Counted from the first letter of the stretch, positions 22,990 to 34,770 are shown. The stretch: 64,000 nt of DNA from Orientallactaga sibirica (GCA_036365145.1 JAEOAD010000029.1:20631001-20695000); one strand, 5' to 3'. Notes: generated by a model from the letters alone, not told the origin. Program-made: numbers and translations.

Positions 22990-23136
22990 CCATGTGTAGT
23001 GGTGCACACCTTTAATTCCAGCACTTGGGAGGCAGAGATGGGAGGATCACCATGAGTTCAAGACCAACCTGGAACTATATAGTGTATTCCAGGTCTAGGC
23101 TAGAGTGAGACCCTACTATAAAAAAATAAAATAAGA
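22990..23136 (+). mobile_element. B1 SINE
   Basis: gccatgtgtagtggtgcaca ... gcacttgggaggcagagatg ... gctagagtgagaccctacta plus an A-rich tail. Confidence 0.9.
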
Positions 23137-23717
23137 CAAATTAATCCAATTAGAAAATAGGCAGAAAAACCAGGACAGACATTTCACTAAAAAGAACCTA
23201 GATGACAAACATGGACATGCAAGGATGTCTGGCATCATTAGCCATCACGGAAATGTAAATTATAGCTACAATGATATATCATGACACACCTATCAAAACG
23301 GCAAAAAAGGAAAAAGAAAAAAAGAAAAGAAACCATAGTGGTATCCCCAAAACTGATGAGGAAGCAGAACAAGGGATCACCTCATAGGGCTCCTGAGGCT
23401 AGAGCAGCACAGCCACTGGCGAAAACAATTTGGTAGCAATAAAAAGGTAATGAACTCTCAGAACAGGCAGCAGCTTGAATAAATCTGGAGATAATTATAC
23501 TGAGTGAAACAAAAACCGACCCCAAGGACTATGTGTTGTATGCATAATATATGTAGTGACATAATGTGCTATTTCTCATATACATCATTCACGAAATAAG
23601 AAACTTCTAGAAATAGAGAATATGCAAGTGGCAGCTAGGGTTGTTTTACCTATCAGGATAGGTGTGTGGGGGAGGGGTAGTTGTAGGGTAATGTGGAAAT
23701 TAAAAAAAAAAAAATCA

Positions 23718-23905
23718 GGGCTGGAGAGATGGCTTAGCAGTTAAGGCACTTACTTGCAAAGCCAAGGGACTTTGGTCGAATTCCCCATTACCCACATAAG
23801 CCAGATGCACAGGTGGTGCATGCATCTGGATTTCATTTGCAGTGGCCCATTCTATCTCTCTCTCCTCTCTCTGCTTCTTTCCCTCTCTCAAATAAATAAA
23901 TAAAA
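23718..23905 (+). mobile_element. Dip-type SINE
   Basis: gggctggagagatggcttag ... cataagccagatgcacaggt ... CT-rich run ... caaataaataaataaaag. The sequence between cagtggc and ccattct is shortened relative to other copies. Confidence 0.9.
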
Positions 23906-24936
23906 GTGAAATATTGAAAAAACCATCAGCAAGGATCCTAGAGGTGAAACACTCTTGATTGTATTAATGTCAAAATCCTGATCAAGAACTTGCAATGGGA
24001 TTTTTCAAGATGTTTCTGTTCAAGGAAACTGATTAAGGATTATACAAGATTTCTTTGTAAAGTTTCTTACAACTGCTGGAAAATCAACAATTATCTCAAA
24101 ATAAAAATTAAAGAATTATCATTTCACAAATGTCTTTCAAATTATCACCATACTGCATCATAGAAATTAATTTATCTTGGCATTTATTTTACCCACATTC
24201 CAGTCAAGAAAAGCTCATACTAGTAAATCATGAATGAAACCACATGATGACAAAGCTGTCTACTAAAACTGAAGCCCAGGCTGTAATTTTAGCTAGGCTT
24301 ATGGTTTGATAATTAATGGAGGCTGTTAAATTAAGCAATTAGTTATGTCACTGTAGCTTATTATTAACAATCCCTGCACAGATCCTGTCCCTTACTATGG
24401 TCAATGGTGTTTTATTTAAAAGTACTGGCTGACCTTCCTTTTATTTAGCATATACAAGGTTATTAGAATACTTAGGAAGAAATATGACATCTTTAGTTGA
24501 CCAGATAATTGGTATCTTTGATTCTCTAAAGGAGTACTTGTGCTGGCTGACATTCACCAATGTGTAGAAAGGGGAGGAGACAAGAGGGAAGTACAGTGTT
24601 ATGGACATAGGTGGTCTTGTATAGAAGTGTTGTAAATAAGATTAGTTGCCTAAGGATGTAGTGACATTGGTGATATGAGAGACAGAATGTGCTCAGCCCT
24701 ACCACTTAAAGCATATGCCCAGCTAACTCTGGAACTTTGTGAAGGAATTTTACCCATACAAATACAAAGTTGAGCAATGGTGAAGCAATCTCAAATAGCA
24801 GACTCATTCACAAGATAGCTTGCTCTACCTATTGACAAAGTTTATCATGCACTTACTATCATTTGGGGTATAAGTGATTTGCACACACCTAGACAAAAAC
24901 GAAGGCTTCTAAAATTTAAAAAGAATGGTTTCTATG
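23906..24936. other. Unassigned sequence
   Basis: AT-rich, with no recognised gene or repeat. Confidence 0.45.
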
Positions 24937-25285
24937 ATGGTTAATCTCTATTTTCAGTTTGACTGATGTAGAATTACCTAGCAGACAAATCACTGAGTAT
25001 TTCTGTAAAATATTTTTAGGTTATGTTAATTGAGGTAGGAAGACCACCTTAACTGTGGGAACCTTCTCATAGGCTGGATCTTGGACTAAACCAAAAAGAG
25101 AAAGAGCTGAGCAACAATACTGATCACTCCTGGCTTCCTGACTGGGGGTGCACTGTGACCAGGTGGTTCACATTCCTGCTCCATGCTTTCCCTGACAGGA
25201 TGTGGCAGAGTATAATCTCAAACTGTGAAGCAAGACAGACCCTTCCTTCTTCAATATGCTTCTTATCAGGCATTTGATATTAGCA
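24937..25285 (+). mobile_element. ERVL/MaLR-type LTR relic
   Basis: Matches the pattern of a common rodent ERVL-type LTR: gatggttaatctctattttc, accaccttaactgtgggaac, aaagagaaagagctgagcaa, gcttcctgactgggggtgca and cccttccttcttcaatatgc. No TSD. The subfamily (MLT2/RMER15-like) is tentative. Confidence 0.6.
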
Positions 25286-26195
25286 CTGAGATAAATAAAC
25301 AAATAATAAATCTGTCTAGAGTAGAGTATATGTGTGTGTGTGTATGTGGTATATGCATGTATTCATATGAGCACATATGCTCATCCATTCTCATTCCCTT
25401 CTCTTTTTTCTTCTTTACTGAGATGTAAATATTGAAAAGCCCTGAAACCAAACTTTAGACTTTTAGAATATTTTAGTGTTTTCACTTTATATACCATCTA
25501 CACAATTACAGATCACAATTTAATGTCCTTAAACTTTCCTTCTCTCAATCGTCTATGCAATCTTGACCAGACAGCTAACAGCAACTAGTGTAATGTGTAC
25601 AAAGTCAATTTCTAGCTTTTAATTATGTGGTAGAAATGGGCCACTATTTGTATACAGGAATTTTCTCCCTCTCCATTCTTAGAAAAAAATTTATGAGTTT
25701 TTACTGAGTATATAATAATGTAGTTTAAATGGAATTCATATTTTTAATTTTCTCTCAGCTAACCATTGCTCTAAGATGAAACTGGGGACATTAGAATCCA
25801 AGAGAAGTAGCTCGTTCAACTTCCAAACTATCTCCTTAAATATGAAGGGACTTGTCCTAGATTTTACTGCCCATCTTCTTATGGTGATTGTAATTTAGCA
25901 ATGGAAATGAGTTGGCTCTATTTATGAATGTTAGGACATTCCACTGAAAAGCTGTATAGCAATAAGATCAGAAGAAATGCAGGTCCTAAAATAACTTGTG
26001 TAGCAGTCATCTTGCCATCCTGGGAAAGTAGAATGCTTTCTGAATGGAACCCATAGCTGGAACTGGGAAACAAGTCAGAACCATATCCAAAAAGTGAGCC
26101 CGCTCTCCAATATCAAGCTCCCACCAATCTTGGGCTATAAGAGGGCCTGTACTTATTAAATTCTCTCTAAAATAATAATGGTTATCCTATTTGTC
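25286..26195. other. Unassigned sequence with short (GT)n run
   Basis: A tgtgtgtgtgtatgtg run lies near 25331. The rest has no recognised gene or repeat. Confidence 0.45.
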
Positions 26196-26685
26196 CAGTG
26201 CTGACTTCACTTTCTGTTGGAGAATCTGATTCTCTTTCTCAGATGGACTCTGAACCTGAGGGGAAGATCAGCCTATCGCACCTCACTAGGGCCCCAGCTG
26301 AAACCATAGAAAATTGGGTAAATTAGCAAGAGTGCAGCTTTCTTGGTGAACCTGATACCAGCACAAGGGTGAAGGAAACTAGATATTCAGAGATACAGAG
26401 GCTCCCAAGACCTCATAACCAAAGTAGACCTAAATGAACCAACATGCTCAGGGAAATTCGTGGAAGAGGGGGAGGAAAGATTGTTAGAGCCACAAGTTGG
26501 AACATTATGCACAGAGACATTGCCTCTTCCCCATAACTGTTGGCTACCCCCACAATGCATGACCCACATTCCCCAATGAGGAGGATCCCTTCAGAGGGGG
26601 AAGGACAGGGAGGATGTTAATGATGACACCAACATGAATATATTCAAATTATGTTCATAAGTAATAATGAAAATATTAAATATAA
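26196..26685 (+). repeat. Possible L1 3'-UTR-like sequence, lineage unclear
   Basis: GC-richer than its surroundings and ending with gttaatgatgacaccaacat before an AT-rich tail, similar in layout to rodent L1 3' ends. No coding segment of L1 was seen next to it, so this is tentative. Confidence 0.3.
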
Positions 26686-27227
26686 TAATCCTCTCACTTT
26701 GTAGAAACACTTTGTCCTTGGTGATTTTATTGTAGCACTTTACAGTGGTTCAGATTCATGCAATCCCTAGACAGGTTTTTCCTCATCTTGATCCCTCTTA
26801 TCCCTTCTACAGCCTCCAAAGAATTTTGTTGGGTGCATCTTCAAAACAGAACCAAACCTGACTGTTGAACATCCACTTCCACTTCCTGCAAATGAAAGTT
26901 CCATAATTCCACTAACTAATTGTTCTTTTTGCCCTCCTAAATGCATGTGGTAAGAACTTTAGGAAGTTGTACTATCTTTATTCCCATCCAGCTCTACAAT
27001 TGACTGTTACATTCTATGTATGTAAGCTACACAGAAGGCTCTCATTTCATACCACCAATTTCCTCAGCATAATTGCTCACTGGACTTCTTTCCAGGTTAA
27101 AGCATTTCCTGTAGAAGTATCTCAATATCTTGTGAATAAAAGCTCATTATTTTCCTTTGAGATCAATTCTATAATGTGGTATTAAGGTGAATGGCCACCT
27201 CCAGGTGGCCTTTCATAATATATTATC
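26686..27227. other. Unassigned sequence
   Basis: No recognised gene or repeat. Confidence 0.45.
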
Positions 27228-27229
27228 AT

Positions 27230-27392
27230 TAAGCCAGACATAGTGGTACACAACCTTTAATCCCAGCACTCAGGAAGCAGAGGTAGGAGTATCACTATGA
27301 GTTTGAGGTCATCCGGAGACTACATAGTGAAGGTCAAGACTGGGCTACAGTAAGGCCCTTCCTTGAAAACCCAAAATTAAAATAATAATAAT
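27230..27392 (+). mobile_element. B1 SINE
   Basis: gccagacatagtggtacaca ... tcccagcactcaggaagcag ... actgggctacagtaaggccc plus an AATAATA tail. Confidence 0.9.
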
Positions 27393-27396
27393 ACCA

Positions 27397-27571
27397 TTGT
27401 ATTTATTATTTTATTTATTTATTTATTTTGGTTTTCTAAGGTAGGGTTTCACTCTAGTCCAGGCTGACCTGGAATTCACTATGTAGTCTCAGGGTGGCCT
27501 CGAACTCATGGTGATCCTCCTACCTCTACCTCCCAAGTGCTGGGATTAAAGGTGTGTGCCACCACACCCGG
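27397..27571 (-). mobile_element. B1 SINE, antisense
   Basis: ttggttttctaaggtagggt ... gtagtctcagggtggcctcg ... tgggattaaaggtgtgtgcc. An approximate TSD (ttgtatttattatttta / ctgtatttattttgaat). It forms an inverted pair with the B1 at 27230. Confidence 0.92.
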
Positions 27572-27575
27572 CGCT

Positions 27576-29250
27576 GTATTTATTTTGAATATTAAAAATT
27601 GATGTGTGAATTATCATGCAAAGTCTTTATATGCATAAATTTCTTGTTACAAGTGATGCTCCATGGAAACATTACAGAGTTGGTATGTGCCTATGTACAA
27701 AACCAGGAAATTAGAAATTGAGTGGTATTTTTTTTCAGAACTCTTTATCAGATTTTTTGTTTGCTCTAGTTCTCTGTTCCATCTTGCAATATAGCCTGGC
27801 TATGGATGATTCATATGTCCAACAATACACACTTTAAAGTTGAATTTTAGGAAGAAGGTTTTTTATATTAGATTGTATGTATAGATTCAAAAGGGTTCAA
27901 TGTTTTGTTATTTAGCCTATTGGGATTATAGGAAGTAGGGATTTCTAGATTAACCTTGGAAAGAAGGCAGAGAATATGGGTAACACTGTATATGATATAC
28001 TCAGCTTCATAAATAGTGTGGCTTTGAAAGCCTGAAATATATCATGAAATAATAGTGTTATTATCTGATATTTGGTTAGTGTCAATAAATAATCTTTCCC
28101 AGTATTTGTTTTTCCCTTGATGATAATCTGATGCAGAGAACCCACAGCTTGGCAGTGTCTCATACCATCCCTACTAGGCATGGGTTTCATGCTTCCTTCT
28201 CATAGCTGGCCCATTTAGCTCAAATGTGCATCATGACTTTAGCGACCCGAGACCAAAACCATTATGTATTTCATCAAGTGCCTGTGATAGGAGCTACTGC
28301 AATACAAAATAGTTACTACCTGGGATCCTCCCTTGCAGGAGCTTATGGGCCCAGAAGGTGGTACTTCTCATCTTTCCTTCTAGTTCAGAAAAATGCTATC
28401 ACTTTCGCAAATGAATTTAGAGATACAAAGAATAGAGTGAAGGCTATCCTTGTGCACTTATGAAAGGAAAGACAGAAAAAAAAAGAGGGACCATCATGTA
28501 GAACCAAACTGCCACGGCAGCATTCTGTAAATATTCTTCCTAGTTGATTTTCTTGCAAAGAAAATTTATAATTAGGATCTTGTCATTAATTGGGATCCAC
28601 TTGTTCAATATATCTGGAATCTGTAGAGAATGATAACATTATCCTCATTAGCCAGCTAGCTTCACATATACAGCAAAGAACAAGACACTGTGTCCCAAAC
28701 AAGAACTGACACCTGAGGTTGTCCTCCGTCCTCCACATGTGTACTGAGGAACACATGTGTTCTCTCTCTCTCACACACAAATAAACAAAAAGAGTTAAAA
28801 ATTATCAAATGTCTACTATCTCTCAAATTTATCCACCCTTAATATCTTACAAAAACACATAATTACAAGACAGGCAAAATATCACCAATGGGCAAAACAA
28901 TGTCAAGAGATAATAAGGAAGAGTCTGGAAGTAGTTGTAGCAAATATGTAGGACATGTGGAACTGATGTTTGAAAAGCTAAGAAAAGCAATGTCTGGTTA
29001 CATTCTATGACACATGAGCCTATTGTAAAATATCAGCCTTTGCTTTCAGACCAAAAATTACTCTGGTTTTCTTTTAGGTCCATGCATACACTTCAGCATG
29101 GTATATATTTCCTTTCATTAAAGCAAAGTGAGTTAGTCTCTGTAGCTTAAGATCCAACTACCTAAAGAATATTTTCCCTGATTTTTTTCTTTTACTATCG
29201 CTCACCTAATGTTGTTACTAAAGTATTTTAATGTGTTTAAAGTTACTAAA
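27576..29250. other. Unassigned sequence
   Basis: No clear gene or repeat. The part at 28130-28470 is more GC-rich, retains a few CpGs and has a 79-codon open frame, but no domain or splice-bounded exon was recognised. Confidence 0.4.
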
Positions 29251-29560
29251 TTAGGGGTTGGAAAGATGGCCCAGAAGTGTAAAGGAGCTTGCTCTTAAAG
29301 CCTGCCAGCCTGGGTTCAATTCCTCAACAACCAAGTATAGCCATACACAAAAGTGGCACATGCACCTGGAGTTTGTTTGTGGTGAAAAGAGGCCATGGCA
29401 CGTTGATACACATACATATACACACATACGCACATATACATATATTATATACATATATATGTGTGTGTATATATATATGTGTGTGTGTATATATACATGA
29501 TTTTTAAATTAAAGTAAGTAAGTAGACCCTACCTTGGAAAAGTAAAAAAAAAAAAAATCA
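29251..29560 (+). mobile_element. Diverged Dip-type SINE with CA/TA microsatellite and B1 tail fragment
   Basis: gggttggaaagatggcccag ... gtggcacatgcacctggagt ... then an (ACATAT)n/(TGTATA)n tract at about 29405-29497. After this, agaccctaccttggaaaagt plus poly-A matches the B1 3' end, so two fragmentary SINEs may be joined here. Confidence 0.65.
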
Positions 29561-30285
29561 CAAAGCATTGAAAGCAAGAAGGATAGAGGGGCCGTGCAAT
29601 GGCCTGCCTTACTGAATCTCTGAAGAAATTACATTCATAGATGAGAAATTGCTTAGGGGCAAGTTACATGGGAGAACTGGATAATCTCAGATGCACTGTC
29701 CCTATCTTTTACACTTGTCAGACAGCTTTTCATGTAACAAGACTGACTTTGAGTATTGGGCTTTCTGAGAAGATGCTGACAGCCTCGTACCCACCACTTA
29801 AAGGTGTCACACACTGAATCAACTACTGGCATCATGATAAGAACAGTGGAAGTGGTAAGAGTGATAGTTACCAATTTTGAGAGCCTAGCCTGTGCCAAGC
29901 TGTGCTGTAAGTGCTTTATACATTGCCTCACTCATTCTTCACCAAAACTCCATTAAGTGACATTAGTTTATGGATGAAGAAATTTGGGTTTCAGGTCTGA
30001 TACTTCATTGTGCTATCACAATGGTAGTTCAAACTGCTGTAAACTCAATTTGAACAATGTGAAAATTAATACTCATAACATTTAATTGTCTAATCCTTTG
30101 CTTTTATCTATATCAATTATGACATTTCTTCACATTGAACTAATCTATTTTGAGTCCCTCTCCTCTGTGACACACACAGAGGCTAAGAGCAATCACTTCA
30201 GAACATCAAATTATGTACTCAATAGTACTTGTCAGTGCAGAATGTTCTCTGATGTGGGTTCTAAGGTTCTCAAATTTGAAACGAA
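29561..30285. other. Unassigned sequence
   Basis: No recognised gene or repeat. Confidence 0.45.
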
Positions 30286-30289
30286 TTTT

Positions 30290-30503
30290 TAAAGACTTTA
30301 TTTTTATTTATTTATTAGAGAAAGAGAGAGGGAAGAAAGAGAAAGAGAGAGAATGTGCACACCAGGGCTTCCCTCCATTGCAAATGAATGCCAAATGCAT
30401 GTGCCACTATGTGCATATAGCTTAAATGGGACCTGGAGAATCAAACTGGGGTTTTTAGCCTTCACAGGCAAATGCCCTAACCACTAAGCCATCTCTATAG
30501 CCC
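30290..30503 (-). mobile_element. Dip-type SINE, antisense
   Basis: tttatttatttattagagaa, GA-rich run, cacaccagggcttccctcca, and head ccactaagccatctctatag. Flanks give an imperfect TSD (tttgaaacgaattttt / cttgaaatgcttttt). Confidence 0.88.
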
Positions 30504-30763
30504 CTTGAAATGCTTTTTAACAAACACACAAAAATAACTTCTTTCTATGAAAAAAAAAAATCTACTAATTTTATTTTGCCAATGCATTGCTACCTTCCTT
30601 ATGAATCATTCCTCAGGAATCAGTGTTCTAGTGTCACAGCCAAAGCCACAGTTGCCTCTGCCTCCTCCTCCCCCTTCTCCTGCCACTGCTACCCCTGTTT
30701 GGCTTTAGGGTAATTACTCAACTCTACTGAGGCACAAAACTAAAGGACTTTAAAAATCTAGTG

Positions 30764-30937
30764 TAGGGATTGGGGAGATGACTCAGTGGTTAAAGGCATT
30801 TGATTGTAAGGCTTTCTGGCTGGGTTTAATCCCCCACTCAAAGGGGTCTAATGCATCTGCAGTTCATTTGCAACAGCAAGAGGCCCTGGTACATTTATTT
30901 CTTTCTCTGTTTTTGTCTCTCAAATATTGTTTGTTAT
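30764..30937 (+). mobile_element. Dip-type SINE
   Basis: gggattggggagatgactca ... ggtctaatgcatctgcagtt ... caagaggccctggtacattt, then a short CT run. Its tail abuts the next, opposite Dip. Confidence 0.8.
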
Positions 30938-31154
30938 TTTAATTATTTATTTGAGAAAGGCAGAAAAAGGAGAAAAGGAGAATGAGGCAGATAAGGAGAG
31001 AGAAGGGGCATGCCAGGGCCTCTACCCATTGCATATGAACTCCAGACACATGCACCCCCTTGTGTATCTGGCTTACTAGTTACTGGGGAATCAAACCTGG
31101 GTCTTTAGGCTTCACAGGCAAGCACGTTAACCTCTAAGCCATCTCTCAAGTCCA
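30938..31154 (-). mobile_element. Dip-type SINE, antisense, in the tail of the preceding Dip
   Basis: attatttatttgagaaaggc, purine-rich run, gcatgccagggcctctaccc, and head cctctaagccatctctcaag. The AAATAAAATAAAA beyond 31170 looks like the displaced tail of the sense copy, making this a nested, tail-to-tail pair. Confidence 0.82.
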
Positions 31155-31170
31155 GTGTTTTGTTTTGTTT

Positions 31171-31725
31171 TTTAAATAAAATAAAATCCTGATCTCTAAT
31201 GCTGGTTGTCTCCAGAAACCCATTTATAACTCGACACTATGGCTCTAAGATGGAGAAATGGAGGTCACATGCAATTGCAAACTCTGAACTTGCCTGTGAG
31301 GTCCCAGGGGCAGCTCACTCTAGACATTGGACCAACTCCTCCAAGGAAGCAAAGAGAAATACAGTGAAAAAGCAAGTCTTATCAATGTCTGCCCAGTAAT
31401 TTCTCCACAGCACGAAGAGCAAGATCAAACACTGCTTTTGCCTTGGTGTGGTTTTCCCCTGAACCTCCAAATGGGAATCATGAAAATATCAACATGGTCC
31501 ACGGGTTTCCCTTTTATCTCTGTCATCTCATTATAGCCATATAACATTGGGGGAGAAGATAAAATAACTACATGCTATATACAGTGAAATCATGTAGTGA
31601 AAGTTAATATAAAGAATTTGCCAATAGATGAGTAACTACACAGTTGTAATGAAGTAAAGTCCTCTTCCTGTAAAGCACCAGCACCAGTGATAAAGCATGC
31701 CCACACACCCCCCCTTTTGGCACAG
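31171..31725. other. Unassigned sequence
   Basis: No recognised gene or repeat. Confidence 0.4.
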
Positions 31726-32200
31726 TGATTAAATTTTGCCACTGGTGCCAGGTGGCATTAATCCTACTGCTTCCATGGCAGAAAACACGTCATCAAACTG
31801 TCTGAACGTCACTGAATTTTCCCGAAGTGCTTTTCCTCTCATCCGGATTGAACATCTAAATCTTTTCTGTACATGATAAACAAAAATGAATGGATGAAAA
31901 ATGGCTTTAAATCTCTTTTCAGCAACCAGAAGCATTACAGCCTTATGAATGAAGATAGTTCTTCCATGCTCCTGGAGTCTGTAGGGGCTGATTTATAAAT
32001 GAACTAGTAATGCATTGATCTCTGCTCATTACTTTTTCGATAAATCTTTTTTGGTGATCTATCTGCATGCTAAGCTCAGAAAGGCACCTTTCTGTGCCTG
32101 GAGTCTGATGCCTTCTCTGGTGCAGCAGTCAACATCCTGGGGTAATGTATGACTGTGGACCTTTCTGTCCTTGGAATAAATCATCCAAATCTTTTTACAC
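31726..32200. other. Higher-complexity unique block, candidate conserved element
   Basis: A non-repeat stretch with several retained CpGs (in aacacgtcat, gaacgtcac, cccgaag, atccgga, tttcgata) and homeodomain-like TAAT/ATTA motifs around 31998-32040. A 68-codon minus-strand frame (31729-31935) exists, but no protein family was recognised. It could be a conserved noncoding element, an old exon or pseudogene, or chance. Confidence 0.25.
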
Positions 32201-32765
32201 ATTTTCTTATTATTTCGAGGTCACTAGTAGATGATTCAGCTGGCATCAAAAAAAAAAAAAAAAAAAGCTAAAGTGTTAAGTACATATTATATATTTACTT
32301 AAATGCATTTTATGATACATTTTGTATAAAGAGGCGATGCACTTTTCACTACTGAGTTTTCACAGGCACAATATTACCTTAATGAACTGGATTATGTAGG
32401 GACTTTTTTAACAGACATAAAATTCAAGGCATTATCTTGACACAATTATGCAAATGGATAAAATAAAGTGACAAAATCAGATATGGTGATAAAAGCCTGT
32501 AGCCCCAGCCAGAAAGAGACTGAAGAAGGGAGATTTAAAATTCAAGGCTGGACTCAGCTACATGGGTAGACTTTGACAAAGACAAAAACAAAACAAAACA
32601 CAGCAAAAAAATTCCAGGGCATAGATGTCCATGCTGAGAGTGGATATATAGTCTAAGAAAGGATATTTTTATCTTGTCATCACTAGGAAATGCTCCTAGG
32701 AATAGAGTCAGGTTCTTCTCGGGTGGTTTTTTTTTTTTTTTCCTTTTCAGATTCTTTTTTAGTAT
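32201..32765. other. Unassigned sequence with poly-A runs
   Basis: An 18-base A run lies near 32249. A short, probably SINE-derived stretch at about 32480-32600 was not resolved. Confidence 0.4.
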
Positions 32766-32769
32766 ATTG

Positions 32770-32945
32770 GGGCTTTGTGTTAAGATCTGATCAGTTTGAT
32801 TTCCCAGTACCCATGCAAAACCTGATGCACAACTTGGCCCATGCATCTGGACTTCATTTGCAGTGGCAAAAATCCCTGGTATGCTCATTCTTAATTCCTC
32901 TTTCTCTTTCTCTCTCTGTTTTTCTCTCTCAAAAGATTAAGTAAA
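32770..32945 (+). mobile_element. Dip-type SINE, 5'-degraded
   Basis: cagtacccatgcaaaacctg, cccatgcatctggacttcat, gcagtggcaaaaatccctgg, then a CT-rich run ending ctctcaaaagattaag. Confidence 0.78.
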
Positions 32946-33940
32946 TCCAAGGTGGAAATAATTAATTACAAATAAAACTTAGTTCAAACAAAATGTATAT
33001 TTGCAAAAGTAAATAGCATTAATAGATCAACAAAAGGAATAGCACAAAATAAAATCATACAAGAAATTAGTTATTTTAAATAAACATAAGAAAAACTGAT
33101 GGAAACACTAAAGGGAACTGACAAGAATATTTTCATGGGTATTTTCCCCTTCATTGCTTAGTCCAAACAGCCACTTAACAAATCTGTCTGGAAACACAAA
33201 CTATGGATGAGTAAGCTAGATAAGGCACCTGCCATGGGAAGTTCAGTATCCAATGTTTGAAGCATATGCTGATCAAGCAACTAGCAAACAGTAAAGAAAA
33301 AAATGGATAAGTAAGAAAATGAACAGAGGGAGACTATGAGGGAAAACATGAGGCATAATCTCAGAAATGGTGTCTCTGACAGAATTAAAATAGAATCTGA
33401 AAGGTGATGCTGAATCAGGTAAGTAAAATACCAGGCAACATACTGGATGGAATTGAAAGAGAAAAAGTCTACTGAACACCACATGTCTATAGTATGCATC
33501 AGAGGTGAGAGTGAAGAGTCAAACAGGTGGCAAGTTACAATACTATGAGGCTATGATGAGACACAACATTAATACTCATACAACAGAAAGTCATTATAAA
33601 TTTCGAGATAGGTAACCATATCCACTATGTATTTTAACTTCTCTCTGAATTCTAAATGTATAATAGGTAAATGTGGAGCCAGACTGGAAGTAGGGGAATC
33701 AATTCCTGCTATTTCAATATCACAGATCAGAGATGTAAATGGACGTACTCTATATTTTGATGTCAAATTCACATGACCTAATAATATCTCAGATATACTA
33801 AGTGACCGTAACAGTGCATCACCTCTTCTTATTAATCAGTGACATAGTAGGCAATACAATGAGTGTGATAGAATAGAAAAATTATTGTAATTTGAGAATC
33901 AGGGTTTCTCTTTTGCTAACACTACTAAGATGGTTTTTAC
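32946..33940. other. Unassigned AT-rich sequence
   Basis: No recognised gene or repeat. Confidence 0.45.
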
Positions 33941-34042
33941 GGTTTAAATGTTTGTGTTACTCCTTCCCCCTAACCAACAAATGCATATGTTGAAACCCAA
34001 AGTGATAGTATTAAAAAATGGTGCCTTTGAAAGTGTGATTAA

Positions 34043-34271
34043 GGGGCTGGAGTGATGGCTTAGCAGTTAAGACCATTGCCAGCAAAGCCAAAGGACCCAG
34101 ATTTGATTCCCTAGTATCCATATAAACCCAGATACACAAGGAGGCACATGTATCTGGAGTTCGATTGCAGTGGCTAGAGGCCCTGGCACACACATTCTCT
34201 CTCCCTCTTAACTTACTCTTTCTGTCTCTTTCAAATAAATAGTCAAATAAAATATTTTTAAAAGAAGAAAA
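34043..34271 (+). mobile_element. Dip-type SINE inside the MaLR LTR
   Basis: ggggctggagtgatggctta ... acccagatacacaaggaggc ... CT-rich run ... AAATAAATAG tail. A 10-bp TSD, tgtgattaag, lies at 34034-34043 and 34272-34281. Confidence 0.92.
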
Positions 34272-34321
34272 TGTGATTAAGTTGTGTGAGTAAAGTTGTC
34301 ATGGATGCAATTAGTTCCTAC

Positions 34322-34348
34322 AAAAAAAAAAAAAAAAAAAAAAAAAAA
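34322..34348 (+). repeat. Poly-A run (27 As)
   Basis: A pure A run between the two SINEs of the MaLR LTR. Probably an expanded A-rich stretch of the LTR. Confidence 0.85.
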
Positions 34349-34376
34349 GAAAAAGACCTAAAAGAGCTCACACAGA

Positions 34377-34538
34377 GCCAGGCGTTGTGGCGCACGCGTT
34401 TAATCCCAGCACTCGGGAGGAAGAGGTAGGAGGGTCACTGAGAGTTCGAGGCCACCCTGAGACTACATAGTTAATTCCAGGTCAGCCTGGACCAGAGTGA
34501 AACCCTACCTCTAAAAAACCAAAAAAAAAAAAAAAAAA
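34377..34538 (+). mobile_element. B1 SINE, well preserved
   Basis: gccaggcgttgtggcgcacg ... gagttcgaggccaccctgag ... aatcccagcactcgggagga ... poly-A. An exact TSD of about 16 bp, aaagagctcacacaga, lies at 34361-34376 and 34539-34554. It is CpG-rich and among the youngest B1s in the window. Confidence 0.94.
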
Positions 34539-34770
34539 AAAGAGCTCACACAGAGCTTACTTCCATATAAACATGCCCCCATACAAGGAAGCATCAACAA
34601 AGTATCTACTATGGAACAGAGCAGGTTCTCACCCGACACTGAAACTGAGGATGTTTTCATTCTGGACATACCCAAGCTCAGAATTCTGGGCAAATATATT
34701 TCTGGTGTATATAAATAGTACAATGTAATGTATCTTGTTACAACAATTTCAATGGCTAAGATAATGCCTA

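Larger units (their letters stand above)
21975..23700 (+). mobile_element. Old L1, sense, interrupted by SINEs
   Basis: Sense L1 segments occur on both sides of the inserted SINEs: tttgctctgtaaagatgctg and caagctgcagactggttgaa before 22476, then aataggcagaaaaaccagga, atcattagccatcacggaaa and ttatactgagtgaaacaaaa after 23137. Diverged, with no coding capacity. Confidence 0.75.
33941..34770 (+). mobile_element. MST/THE1-like MaLR LTR, interrupted by two SINEs
   Basis: Removing the SINEs at 34043-34271 and 34377-34538 leaves a sense MaLR LTR: gcatatgttgaaacccaaag, gtgatagtattaaaaaatgg, gtgcctttgaaagtgtgatt, gaacagagcaggttctcacc, then cagaattctgggcaaatata and tatcttgttacaacaatttc. No TSD for the LTR itself. 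Confidence 0.7.

Noticed and set aside
31327..31536. 69-codon plus-strand frame
   Set aside because: No domain and no exon structure; not distinguishable from chance.
32535..32944. Overlapping frames of 84 and 117 codons on opposite strands
   Set aside because: Both are made of Dip SINE body and poly-A/T sequence.
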